From Eledone cirrhosa (lineage: Eukaryota > Mollusca > Cephalopoda > Octopoda > Eledonidae), in contig OZ024743.1 of the NCBI GenBank assembly GCA_964016885.1, positions 191,935,155-191,999,154 of the forward strand: a stretch of DNA of 64,000 nt, in the 5' to 3' direction. Position numbers and translations under genes: made by a program. The stretch's first letter is position 1. Each line of letters starts with the position of its first letter. Under the pieces are notes generated by a model. It did not search any database. It was given only the letters and a program-made list of their open reading frames with translations, and was not told where the DNA came from. Positions 1 to 8,711 of the stretch are shown in pieces.

Positions 1-590
1 GATGCGCATGAAGGACGATAGCTGTATAACAAAGTGCAGGGCAATAAAGATAGACGGTAGCCACGGAATAGGCAGACCCAGAAAAACCTGGGACGAGCTG
101 ATAAACTCCGACCTCACACACTTACACCTCACCAAGACAATGTCACTGGACCGAGACCTTTGGCGGTACTCAGTAATAGAGAAGACCCGCCTTACCTAAA
201 TACAAAGTAAAACCTACTACAGTCAGTAGGCATCTCTAACAAAATACACCCCCGTCCCACCACCCCCACCCCATCCACACCGCCCCCTTCTATGTAAAGT
301 TATGTTGGTGCCACACCATCCAGGCCGAAACAAATGAGGTCGTGTAGGTGTCACGACAAAAAAACACACAGTCCACGCTGTAATGTGGCCGTGTAGGCAA
401 CACGGTAAAAACCTCCCAGACCCACACTGTAAATGTGGTTGGTGTTAGGAAGGGCATCCAACTGTAGAAAACCTGCCAGACAGTCCTATGCGAGCAAGAC
501 AATCACTCTTGCCTCAAGTGGGAAAACCCCCATCCAAACCCATGCAAGCGTGGAACACGGACGTTAAACGTTGATGATGATGATGATAAC
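1..590 (+). mobile_element. 3' end of an RTE-like LINE, family C (5' cut by window edge)
   Basis: The first 198 bases encode the C terminus of the family C LINE protein, ending in VIEKTRLT and a TAA. The GRPRKTWDELIN motif is shared with the longer copies at 42562 and 13228. A 3' UTR of about 390 bp follows. It holds spaced copies of a roughly 50-bp block (ACACTGTAA...GTAGGTGTCAC), the common GTTAGGAAGGGCATCCA block and a palindromic tail (CCATGCAAGCGTGG, then GGACGTTAAAC) ending in (GAT)n. The tail matches the element at 42134. The 5' end lies outside the window. Confidence 0.85.
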
Positions 591-840
591 ACAAGGCATA
601 GAGAGCGGGTGGAGCGGAAGAATGAGGTGTATAAGATAAGGAAAGGGAGATGAATTGGGCATGGCTTCTGGCAAAATGAAAATGACACAGGGAAAGTGAA
701 GAAAAAGAAATAAGAAAAAGGAAAGGGATAAAAGGAAAGGTAAATAAAAACAAAAGTAACAGGAAGAAACAGAAAAAGACAAGGAAATACTGAAAGGAAA
801 GTCAGGGGAGGGGTATAAAAGGAGTTGGTATCTTGTAGAA
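591..840. repeat. Purine-rich low-complexity stretch
   Basis: About 250 bp is dominated by G and A on the plus strand (runs such as GAAAGGGAGA and AAGAAAAAGAAA). It directly follows the (GAT)n tail of the LINE. Open frames on the minus strand here are low-complexity Ser/Phe/Leu peptides and are not genes. Confidence 0.6.
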
Positions 841-899
841 ATTAAGGAGATAAAAGCAGTTGGTCATTACCATTGATTTCTGTCAAAAATTATGATTAA

Positions 900-1108
900 C
901 CCTTTAGCATGTATCCGGCCAGAATTCTCTCAACTCTTTCCGTTCAAACTATCTGTAACTTGCCACTCATACTGATGTTGAGCTATTATTCTCAAAATAA
1001 ATAATATCAAAATCTCATAGGTTCAATATTTTGTGAGATATTATGTGAAATAAAGCCTTTACTGCGAAAATACAAAAGTATATATAGATTACTGTAAATG
1101 CCAAAGGG
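900..1108. mobile_element. piggyBac-like MITE with TTAA target duplication
   Basis: The element is 209 bp, flanked by TTAA at 896-899 and at 1109-1112. The ends are inverted: CCCTTTAGCAT at the left and ATGCCAAAGGG at the right, which is CCCTTTGGCAT in reverse, one mismatch in 11. TTAA duplication with CCCTTT-type ends is the hallmark of piggyBac elements. There is no coding capacity, so it is a deletion derivative or MITE. Confidence 0.7.
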
Positions 1109-1112
1109 TTAA

Positions 1113-1603
1113 AATATGACAAATGCAAGTCTGTTAAAACTGATATTTACTGACCACAACCAAAATGTTATGGTACATGGCTATCTAGAGAAAGCAATGG
1201 TAGCCTATAGTAGTTCACTCTTAGAACATTATAGAAATGTGCAGGTTAAGAGGCTAAAACCAAAACATTAATTTGCTACTTATAAAAATAATAAAAACAT
1301 TTTTTTAGAGCATATGACTGATTTTAATAATTTGAAGTGAATCATTCAACAATGATACCGTAATAATGCTTTTAACGAGTTTTCTTTTTAATTATAAAAT
1401 ATTCTGTGTTATAAAGAAGCAAAAAAATTCTATGCTATTAGCTCATGCTACCATAAATGTGAGTACATTTCCTATTTTATGTTTAAGTGGTTATTGTTAG
1501 AAATATTAGCAAAGTTATTAAACTATGACACATTTAATGAATCAATTCAATCAAATACTATTTTGCAAAAGCATTTGAAAAAAAGAATATACGTGTGTGT
1601 GTG
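1113..1603. other. AT-rich intron sequence without recognised features
   Basis: I see no exon, repeat copy or conserved motif in this stretch. It reads as unique or strongly decayed intronic DNA of IFT122. Confidence 0.5.
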
Positions 1604-1993
1604 TGTCCAGGTCCACACTCACACACATATATATATATGACAAAAGCGAGTGCCCAGTCCACACTGTAAAGTGGTCGTGTAGGTGTCACAACAAAAAGCA
1701 CCCAGTCGACACTGTAAAGTGGTTATGTAGGTGACACAACAAAAAGCACCCAGTTCACACTGTAAAGTGGTCATGTAGGCAACACAGCAGAAAGCACTCA
1801 TCACACACTGTAAATGTGGTTGGCATTAGGAAAGGCATCCAACTGTGGAAAATAAGCCAAAATCAGTTCTGTGTGAGTGAATCACAGTCCCCTGACCCGA
1901 TCCCTTACAAAGGGATGGCCGATCCTACCCATGTTAGCATGGAAGATGGACGTTAAATGATGATGATGATATATATATATATATATATATATA
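1604..1993 (+). mobile_element. LINE family C tail-type short element with triplicated 50-bp block
   Basis: This is a non-coding copy of the family C 3' region. A block of about 50 bp (CAGTCCACACTGTAAAGTGG then GTAGGTGTCACAACAAAAAG) occurs three times in a row from 1650 to 1800. The block TGGCATTAGGAAAGGCATCC and the terminal CCATGTTAGCATGG-AAGATGGACGTTAAA follow, ending in (GAT)n and (AT)n. It is either a 5'-truncated LINE or a SINE that shares the LINE tail. No tRNA-like head is visible. Confidence 0.75.
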
Positions 1994-2427
1994 GCGAGGG
2001 AAAAGTGGTAAGGAACCAGGTGGACCATAACGCACCAAAGTACTCAATACTTAGGGTAGTAGAGTGGGTAATAGGAGTAAGTAAGACCCCGACGGCTGAG
2101 CTCAAGCCGTTTTGACGGCTAATTCTGTACTGGTGCGTTATGGTCCACCTGGTTCCTTACCACTTTTCCCTTGCTATCTAGCTCCTATCCCCGTAGTAGA
2201 GCACTTTCCGACCTTACCACGCCGTATCCAGACGTTTCCGCCAAGCTCATTTTGTTTCACTCGCACCATGCGAAAACACAATATTGACTTCTCTACCAAG
2301 AACATCCCAATCCCACCGAAAAAACTATACCTTCGGATGCTCACGCAAAAAATCGACCTATTTGCGGATTCAGTACAGAATTAGCCGTCGAAACGGCTTG
2401 AGCTCAGCCATCGGGGTCTTACTTACT

Positions 2428-2430
<3 letters not shown>
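1993..2430. mobile_element. Unclassified (TA)n-bounded repeat with inverted internal blocks
   Basis: Two blocks occur here in opposite orientations. Block 1 (GGACCATAACGCACC and neighbours) is at 1997-2040, inverted at 2135-2177. Block 2 (AGCCGTCGAAACGGCT, a hairpin with a CGAA loop, then GAGCTC and CGGGGTCTTACT) is at 2086-2131, inverted at 2374-2430. Both ends abut (TA)n runs. Related copies are at 26832-26886 and 41855-42063. Between the inverted blocks the plus strand reads DFSTKNIPIPPKKLYLRML (2290-2346), which resembles the N-terminal segment of a family of mollusc and cnidarian reverse transcriptases I associate with Penelope-like elements. That link is from memory and uncertain. Confidence 0.5.
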
Positions 2431-2474
<44 letters not shown>

Positions 2475-2600
2475 AGAAGGTAAACAAAAATAACAAAACA
2501 TAGAAGAAATATATTAGTTTAACACTTGAAATAGCAGGAAGATAGTCTTAACGTTTCGGACACTAGTCCTTCATCAGAAGGTAGAGTTAAAAATAGAAGA
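2475..2600 (-). ncRNA. Hammerhead-ribozyme-like motif in a dispersed repeat, copy 1
   Basis: On the minus strand the sequence reads CTGATGA (2577-2571), one extra A, GGAC, loop TAGT, GTCC, then GAAAC (2557-2553) and GTTAAGAC. This has the invariant CUGANGA and GAAA boxes of a hammerhead core around a perfect 4-bp stem II. A second copy is at 41598-41622, and homology between the two extends over about 125 bp (2475-2600). Hammerhead motifs of this kind are known in Penelope-like retroelements. The extra A before stem II and the lack of obvious stems I and III make activity doubtful. Confidence 0.45.
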
Positions 2601-2692
2601 TAAATAGAAAGTAAAGAGTGATGAGAGGAAGGAATGGGAAAAATGAGAAAAAATTGGGGAGAAAAAAAACACACGCTCGTATTCATTCAGAC

Positions 2693-2822
2693 ATCATTTT
2701 ATGTCTATTTCTTCATGTTGGCATGGATTGGATGTGTCATTACAAACCAAATCAGCTCCAATTAACCCATGCCAGTATGAAGAAAAGGGGCATATAATGA
2801 TGATGATGATGATGATGATGAT
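2693..2822. mobile_element. Two short LINE/SINE tails, head to head
   Basis: The left part (2693-2735) is a minus-oriented tail (ATTTTATGTC...CATGTTGGCATGG). The right part (2763-2822) is a plus-oriented tail (CCCATGCCAGTATG...GGGGCATATAATG) ending in (ATG)n. Together they form an imperfect inverted repeat around a central 30 bp. Confidence 0.5.
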
Positions 2823-2835
2823 GACATACACATGC

Positions 2836-3050
2836 ACATCATCATCATCACCATTTAATGTCCATTTTTCTACGCTAGCGTGGGTTAGATGAGTTGTCCC
2901 GTTGTGACTCAAGCCAGGTCAGATGACCATGTCTTCCTCATACAGAACTGATTTCGGCTTGGTTTCTATGGCTGGATGCCCTTCCTAATGCCAACCATAT
3001 TTACAGTGAGGACTGGGTGCTTTTTGTTGTGACATCTACACACGCGTTGT
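2836..3050 (-). mobile_element. LINE family C tail-type element
   Basis: A minus-oriented copy begins with (CAT)n, then TTTAATGTCC, CTACGCTAGCGTGG, the conserved GGCTGGATGCCCTTCCTAA block and one copy of the 50-bp block (TTACAGTGAGGACTGGGTGC, then TTTTTGTTGTGACATCTACAC). It stops at 3050 where the purine-rich repeat starts. Confidence 0.7.
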
Positions 3051-3054
3051 GGGG

Positions 3055-3540
3055 AGAATAGAATAGAGACAAGAAGGGAAAAAGTAAAAAGGAAAGGAAA
3101 AGAAAGAAAAAGAAAAGAAGAGTGAGGGAGGAAAGGAAGAAAGAAAATCAGAAAGTGAAAATGAAAAAGGGAATAGTGATAAGGAGAAGAAAGGGGTGAA
3201 GGGAAGTGTTGAGAATGCCTAATGGCGGACAGAGTAAAAGAGGGTCAAGAGAATGAAGGGAAAGTAAGGAGTAAGGGATGACAGATAGGGATAGAAGATA
3301 AAAATGAATGGGAGGCAAGAGGAAAAGGAAAAAGAGTGGGAAGTAGCAGTTAGAGGATGGGAGAGAATGATAAACATAATAAAATAAAATAAAATAAAAT
3401 GATGAGATGAAAAATTATAAATATAATAAATGTAAATATAAAAATAAAAAATAAAAAGTGAAAATAGAAAAAAAAATTTTAAATGAAAAGAGTAAAAAAT
3501 AAAAATAAGAAAAATGAAAAATAAGAATAAGCTTTGAGGC
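3055..3540 (+). repeat. Purine-rich dispersed repeat (copy 1)
   Basis: About 480 bp is almost pure purine on the plus strand. By eye it is the reverse complement of 10020-10495, with matching landmarks: GTGAGGGAGGAAAGGAAGAA here against TTCTTCCTTTCCTCCCTCAC there, and likewise GAGGATGGGAGAGAATGA. It is therefore a dispersed element of unknown class, not simple low complexity. The open frame on the minus strand is an artefact. Confidence 0.65.
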
Positions 3541-3588
3541 ATTGTTAGGTTCTTAATATCTCGAAATCATAAAAGGGAAATTATAATG

Positions 3589-3664
3589 ATAATAATTGTT
3601 TCTACTTTTGGCACAAGGCCAGCAATTACCCAGTGCATTACTGGTACTTTATTTTATCGACCCC
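3589..3664 (-). mobile_element. SINE-B fragment (tail part)
   Basis: The sequence AATTGTTTCTACTTTTGGCA, then ACAAGGCCAGCAATTACCCA, then TTTATTTTATCGACCCC is the reverse of the SINE-B tail. It is cut at CGACCCC, where the MITE terminal repeat begins. Confidence 0.8.
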
Positions 3665-3683
3665 ATCATAAGGGCCATAATAT

Positions 3684-5625
3684 GACCTCTTTATTGGCCA
3701 CAAGGGCTGACATCAAGAAAAACATTACAGACAGCACAGGACGGTACGATGTGGGTTTTGTGCATGTAAAGATTTTTATAATTTATATAAGAAAAGAAAA
3801 AGACATAGAAACATATATATATATAAACAATAAAAATGAAAATTGAAACAATGAAAAATTCCCCAATAGGGGGAAACCTCCGAGGGTTACTCGTGGCGAA
3901 AACCACACAAAAGACCACGGCCACCCTGACCACCAGGGCAAGCGCCCTCTTTTTCCATTTCTCAAACTACAGGCGTATATTCAGAGCGGTCCCGTTCACT
4001 CGGACCATTCTTCCTACATTCACCCACCTTTCAACAAACTTGCTAGAAGGCAGCACTTGCAGGGGTATGGGCCTGAAATTATCGATAACATCCCCCTTGT
4101 TCGGGTCTTTTCTCAGCAGCGCCACCGCTCCCCGGCTCACAAAACTGGGAATGCTCCTGTTCTGCTGCCAGTTGCAGTAGACATCTGCCAAGAGATCACC
4201 AAACAAGTCTGCATAAAGCTCGTAGGGCAGACCATCCAAACCTGGCGATTTACCTCTCGTGCAGTTAGCCATCGCTTCCCGTATTTCACCGGCTGTTATT
4301 GGCTTTTCGCAACACTGAGCTGTGGTCGTCGAGAGCCGAGGCAGTCCATCAAGGTATGCACTGAAGTCCATACTCCGATCCGGCCCGCCGCTGCTCCCGA
4401 ACAGTTCAGCAAAGTGCTGCTGAAAAGACTCACACATCTGCTCGTATTCGAGCAACACGTGGCCGTTTTGGTCAGACAAAGACCAAATTGTGGCTTTGTT
4501 GCCACGTCGCGCATCTGTCACCCGGGCCCATTGGACTGCTTTTATCCCCTCGTATTTCAGAGCACGCGCTGTAGCTCTGACACCGCAGCCTTCGTGTTTT
4601 GCGTTGAAGAATTGGTCGAGTGCCAATCTCTCCGCAAGCACGTCGGTTGCAATGCCTGTCCTAAACGCCTCTTCTAGCTTTCTGACTAGCTCTCCCTCTA
4701 CTCTATTTTCCTCTATCACTAGTCTTTTGCTAAACCTAATCGACTCTACTTTAATTGCCCTTCTCAGGGCGAACCACCACCTGTTGTTGACGACCGCTCC
4801 CGTCAAAGCCCGCTTAACTAATATGCTAATCCGGTCTCTGTAGGCTTTGCGCGCCGGGAAAGATGCGTTCAGCTTCCAGTAACCGGGTCCTTGTCTATGA
4901 AGTCTGTCTATGTCGATCTCACAGATCACAAATTTGTGGTCTGTGTAGTCAACTATTTTAAATTGTGGACAACTTATACTAGCCTTATCTAGTTCTCTGC
5001 AGAATACCCTATCGAGATACGATCTGGAAGACCCAATGCGGTTTGTCCATGTCCTCATTGGCACATTCGGGTGATCCAGTCGATACCTGTCAGACAGTTC
5101 AAAACGTCTGAGCAGCATGCATCCAAGCATGCATCCAAGATACTGTTCCAGTCACCCACTAACACTAAAGAACAGGACGTTCTAAGAAAGGTCTCTAGAT
5201 GTCTGAAGAAATCTGGCCGTCCAGCCCCAGTTGGGGCATAGACGGCTACTAGCCTGAAAGCATTGCTGCCGGTCACGTCCAGCACCACCGACTTACCTTA
5301 TGGGTCCAGGAAGATGGCCAGTATGGCGAGATCCAAGCCTCTCCGAAAAAGGACGGCAACCCCCCCGGATCCTGGATGGCTGGAAGATGCGTATACATCG
5401 TAGCCGCTGAAGATCGGTGTGAAGGCTCGTGCTTTGGAGATTCTGTTCTCGCTGATGGCCACCACATCTATGTTTAGTGACCTGAGGTCGTTGAGCAGGT
5501 GACCCTGCTTCGAAGATGACCCCAGGCCACGTGCATTTATACTGCCTATTCTAAGTACAGCCATGTTGGATGAGAAACGGAGCAAGAGAGAAAGGGTCAC
5601 TTATCTTGATCATGTGGTGAAGGTA
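3684..5625 (-). mobile_element. Tx1/L1-like LINE, core-deleted, with 17-bp target duplication
   Basis: An element on the minus strand is flanked by identical 17-bp direct repeats (3667-3683 and 5626-5642). It ends in CCAATAAAGAGGTC, with an AATAAA polyadenylation signal. The 5' part encodes an endonuclease starting MAVLRIGSINARGL (from 5562). The first ORF runs to 5298 and the frame then shifts through pieces at 5273-5467 and 5055-5288. The central part (5130-3967) has KSPGLDGLPYELYADLFGDLL and NFRPIPL, the opening motifs of a Tx1-type reverse transcriptase. The catalytic YxDD palm is absent and the sequence jumps to C-terminal/3' UTR material. It is dead through frameshifts and an internal deletion. 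Confidence 0.8.
3967..5130 (-). pseudogene. Tx1/L1-like ORF2 remnant (linker plus start of RT)
   Basis: This is an open frame of 387 codons inside the LINE. Residues 1-70 carry the end of the endonuclease (SYLDRVFCRELD, YTDHKFVICEID). Residues 70-270 are the basic, helical linker. Residues 270-360 hold the first RT blocks (GKSPGLDGLPYELY, GAVALLRKDPNKG, NFRPI). After about residue 360 (ERWVN...) the similarity to RT stops, so the catalytic palm was deleted. It is a retrotransposon gene, not a host gene. Confidence 0.8.
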
Positions 5626-5939
5626 CATAAGGGCCATAATATCTTAAGAGCTAGTTGTGGTTTGTGTGGAATGTCATGGCAGAGAATGTATGTCTTTTTG
5701 AGTGCCTTCAGAGTTAAATGTGTTGGATTTCAATCTAATGATCCCTGCTGATTCTGCCAGACACAGATGGCAGTGATTTTTTTCCAAAAGAATATGGAGC
5801 CATGCATCTACGTATGGACCACTTGATCTGGTACATCATGTTGTTATACTTTACTATCATATAACATTATTATGATCATGGTATTCTACTTATACTAATA
5901 TGATCACTGTATTTCTCTTAAGATATTATGGCCCTTATG
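5626..5939. mobile_element. MITE with 25-bp terminal inverted repeats, interrupted by the Tx1-like LINE
   Basis: Positions 5626-5650 and 5915-5939 are perfect inverted repeats of 25 bp (ends CATAAGGGCCATAATATC). The first 17 bp are repeated at 3667-3683 because the LINE inserted into this terminus and duplicated it. The 314-bp element has no ORF. AT flanks both outer ends, but the superfamily cannot be decided. Confidence 0.75.
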
Positions 5940-6123
5940 ATATTATTATTACTTTAATTCCCCTTATACTTATATTTTTTAACTGTTTATCAATCACCGA
6001 TAAACATTGATGGCCAGCTGAATTATTTATAGAAATATACTGAAGTGAAAACCAAACTAAACTCAGTCTTTTACTATACTTTTCTGGCAATATTATACCA
6101 ACATGACCATCCTCAAATATAAC

Positions 6124-6290
6124 AGTATATAGAGTTACGCCCCTTTACATTCTGAGTTCAAATACCGCCAAGGTTAGCTTTGCCTTTCATCCTTACAGGG
6201 TCAATAAAATTAAGAACCAGTAATGCATTGGGGTTGATTTTATCGACTTTCTCTGTCCCACAAAATTGCTGGGCTTATTATATTTTCCTT
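6124..6290 (+). mobile_element. SINE-B, diverged copy
   Basis: The sequence GAGTTACGCCCCTTTACATT, then GAGTTCAAATACCGCC (B-box-like), GCCTTTCATCCTTACAGGGT and ACCAGTAATGCATTGGGG follows the SINE-B consensus. The 5' third is missing and the tail differs (TTTCTCTGTCCCACAAAATT). Confidence 0.7.
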
Positions 6291-6557
6291 ATAGTATTAT
6301 GATCATGGTATTTTCATAAAGTATACTTATAATTACAATTTCCTAAAATAACTTTTACACCTTATGCATACCTTATCAATCCCCCATGTCAAACTTGAAG
6401 TCATTGCGCGTGCCTGTATAGGAGACTGTGTGTGAGTGTGTATATATATGTGTCTGTATGTGCACGTGTGTGTATGTATGGGTCAGTGTATATGTAGGAA
6501 ACTGTCTGCACACATACACATATTTATATATATATCATCATCATCATCATCATCATT

Positions 6558-8702
6558 TTACGTCCGCTTTTCCCTGCTTGCAAGGGTGGGACGAGTCTTA
6601 TTCAGCACAGCATCTCTCCACTTGTCACGGTCCCTCGTCATCTCCACCGTGAGCTTCAATGATCTGAGGTCTGTTCTCACCACCTCCGCCCATGTTTTTC
6701 GTGGTCTACCTCTACCACGTCTTCCTTCAACTGGCAATTCCTGGCACTTCTTCACCCATCGGTCATCTTCCATGCGCATCACATGTCCGTACCACCTCAG
6801 TCTCCTCTCCCGTACACTACATTCTATCCCTCTCAGACACAGTTTCTCTCTCAACATATTTATGCTGGGTCGTTCATGCACATTTACACTGCACATCCAA
6901 CAGAGCATGCTTGCCTCATTTCTCTCCAGCTGTCGCATATCCTCTGCAGTTGCTGCCCATGTCTCACTACCATGCAGCATCGCGCTCCTCACACAGGCAT
7001 CATACAACCGGCCTTTCGTACGCAGGGAGAAACCCTTCTTCGTCAACAGAGGAAGCAGCTCCCTAAACTTCTTCCAACCCGTCCTTATTCTAGATACTAT
7101 GGCCTCGGAACACCCTCCTCCCATGCTAATCTGATCTCCTAGGTACCGGAAGCTATCCACCACTTTTATAGCGCCCTCTTGCATTTGAAAAATGTGTCTA
7201 TCAGTGCGACTTCTACTGTCTAATTTCCCTGTACATCTACTGCATACATATTTCTCCCTACCTGTTAGTTTGCCTGCTATCCCGCTACATCTCTTGTGTA
7301 CCCAGGATCTGCATTGTGTGCATTTTATAGAATTTATGCCAGTTCCTTTTCTGCATATCGAACATGGCCATTTCCCAGACGGAATCAGGGTTTTGTCCTC
7401 TTTTCTACTCATCAACACTTTTGTCTTAGCTAGATTCACTCTCAGTCCTCTTGCTTCCAACTGCTGTTTCCATAACCAGAATTTATTCTCTAGCTCCTCT
7501 ACTGATTCTGCTATAAGAACCAGATCGTCAGCGTAGAGAAGTTCCCATGGACAGCCAGTCTTAAACTCCTCTGTTATGGCTTGGAGGACTATAATGAACA
7601 AGAGCGGGCTGAGGACCAAACCCTGATGTACTCCTACTTGTATCTGGAATTCCTCACTAAACTCCATTCCTACCCTGACTTTACTGAGAGTACCTCTGTA
7701 CAAAGTTTGCACTGTCCTCACAAGCCATTCCTCAAAACCTAGCTTCCTTAGGGACCACCAGATGACAGATCGGGGTACCCTATCAAAGGCCTTCTCTAGG
7801 TCAACAAAGGCTAAGTATAGTGGCTTATTCTTCTCTAAGAACCTCTCTTGCAATTGTCTCACCAAGAAGAGGGCATCTGTTGTACTCTTCCCAGGCACAA
7901 AACCAAACTGCATCTCATCTAGTTTGACCCTTTCTCTAATTAGTTGTGCTAAAATCCTTTCTGCCACTTTCATAACCTGATCTATCAGTTTTATACCTCT
8001 ATAATTGCTCCTCTCCAAAGCATCCCCTTTACCTTTGTAGCAATTTATGAGAATACTGCTGCACCAGTCTTTGGGTATGACACCACCATATATAGCCTGA
8101 TTGATGATGCGTGCAACCAGTTTAGTGCCTACGTCCCCTGATGCCTTCAGCATCTCAGCAACTATTCCCGATGGTCCGGCAGCCTTACCATTTTTCATTT
8201 CCCTAATCGCCTCTTGGACCCTATATTCATCAATCTCAATAGCTGGTCCCTCTGTCGGATCCACCAAGGGTAATTTCTCTCTCTCCCATTCGTTCTCCAC
8301 ATTCATCAGTCTCTCATAATGACATTTCCAGGCCTCCTTTTTCTGATCATTCATGACACTAAGTACACCGGCATCATCCCGGACACATTTATCTCCAACA
8401 ACATCCTGATTTGCATTGACACACTGCCTTGCAATGTGGAACACCGCACGCCTCTGATCTTCCCGTCGCAGAACATTGGCAAACCTCCTACTCTCTGCCT
8501 CCCTGCGTGCTAAATACACCTGACGTTTAGCTTCTCTCTTAGTGGCTGTATATTCTTCCCTACTCCCACCCTTTTTCCAAGCCTTCCATGCTAGTCTTTT
8601 GTCTCTAATAGCCTTATCTACTGTGCTGTTCCACCACCAGGTCACTCTCTGTCTGGTTGGAGCTCTGCTCCAGCCACAGGTTTCATCAGTAGCCTGCAGC
8701 AA
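6558..8702 (-). CDS. Reverse transcriptase with PHD-type zinc finger (LINE family A)
   Basis: The open frame has 714 codons and encodes the RT half of an RTE-like LINE protein, which copies LINE RNA at the target site. In order: a basic N-terminal linker (WWWNSTVDKAIRDKRLAWKA), the RT start NGKAAGPSGIVAEMLKASG, the palm motif AFVDLEKAFDRVP with the first catalytic Asp, QGLVLSPLLF, the catalytic LYADDLVLI, a thumb, a Cys/His finger (CSICRKG...CTQCRSWVHKRC...CSRC) at about residues 445-490, and a C-terminal segment with LRWYGHVMRMEDDRW and GRGRPRKTWAEVV. All RT catalytic motifs look intact. The true start was in the endonuclease; the frame continues upstream beyond the stop at 8712. Family placement as RTE is inference from motif style. 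Confidence 0.88.
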   Translation of the reverse strand: MLQATDETCGWSRAPTRQRVTWWWNSTVDKAIRDKRLAWKAWKKGGSREEYTATKREAKRQVYLARREAESRRFANVLRREDQRRAVFHIARQCVNANQDVVGDKCVRDDAGVLSVMNDQKKEAWKCHYERLMNVENEWEREKLPLVDPTEGPAIEIDEYRVQEAIREMKNGKAAGPSGIVAEMLKASGDVGTKLVARIINQAIYGGVIPKDWCSSILINCYKGKGDALERSNYRGIKLIDQVMKVAERILAQLIRERVKLDEMQFGFVPGKSTTDALFLVRQLQERFLEKNKPLYLAFVDLEKAFDRVPRSVIWWSLRKLGFEEWLVRTVQTLYRGTLSKVRVGMEFSEEFQIQVGVHQGLVLSPLLFIIVLQAITEEFKTGCPWELLYADDLVLIAESVEELENKFWLWKQQLEARGLRVNLAKTKVLMSRKEDKTLIPSGKWPCSICRKGTGINSIKCTQCRSWVHKRCSGIAGKLTGREKYVCSRCTGKLDSRSRTDRHIFQMQEGAIKVVDSFRYLGDQISMGGGCSEAIVSRIRTGWKKFRELLPLLTKKGFSLRTKGRLYDACVRSAMLHGSETWAATAEDMRQLERNEASMLCWMCSVNVHERPSINMLREKLCLRGIECSVRERRLRWYGHVMRMEDDRWVKKCQELPVEGRRGRGRPRKTWAEVVRTDLRSLKLTVEMTRDRDKWRDAVLNKTRPTLASREKRT

Positions 8703-8711
8703 GTTGTCACA

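Noticed and set aside
4057..4677. 206-codon plus-strand ORF
   Set aside because: Shadow of the Tx1-like LINE coding region on the other strand; no domain in this frame.
6436..7142. Plus-strand ORFs of 119-232 codons
   Set aside because: Antisense of the LINE family A protein end; codon pattern and homology are on the minus strand.
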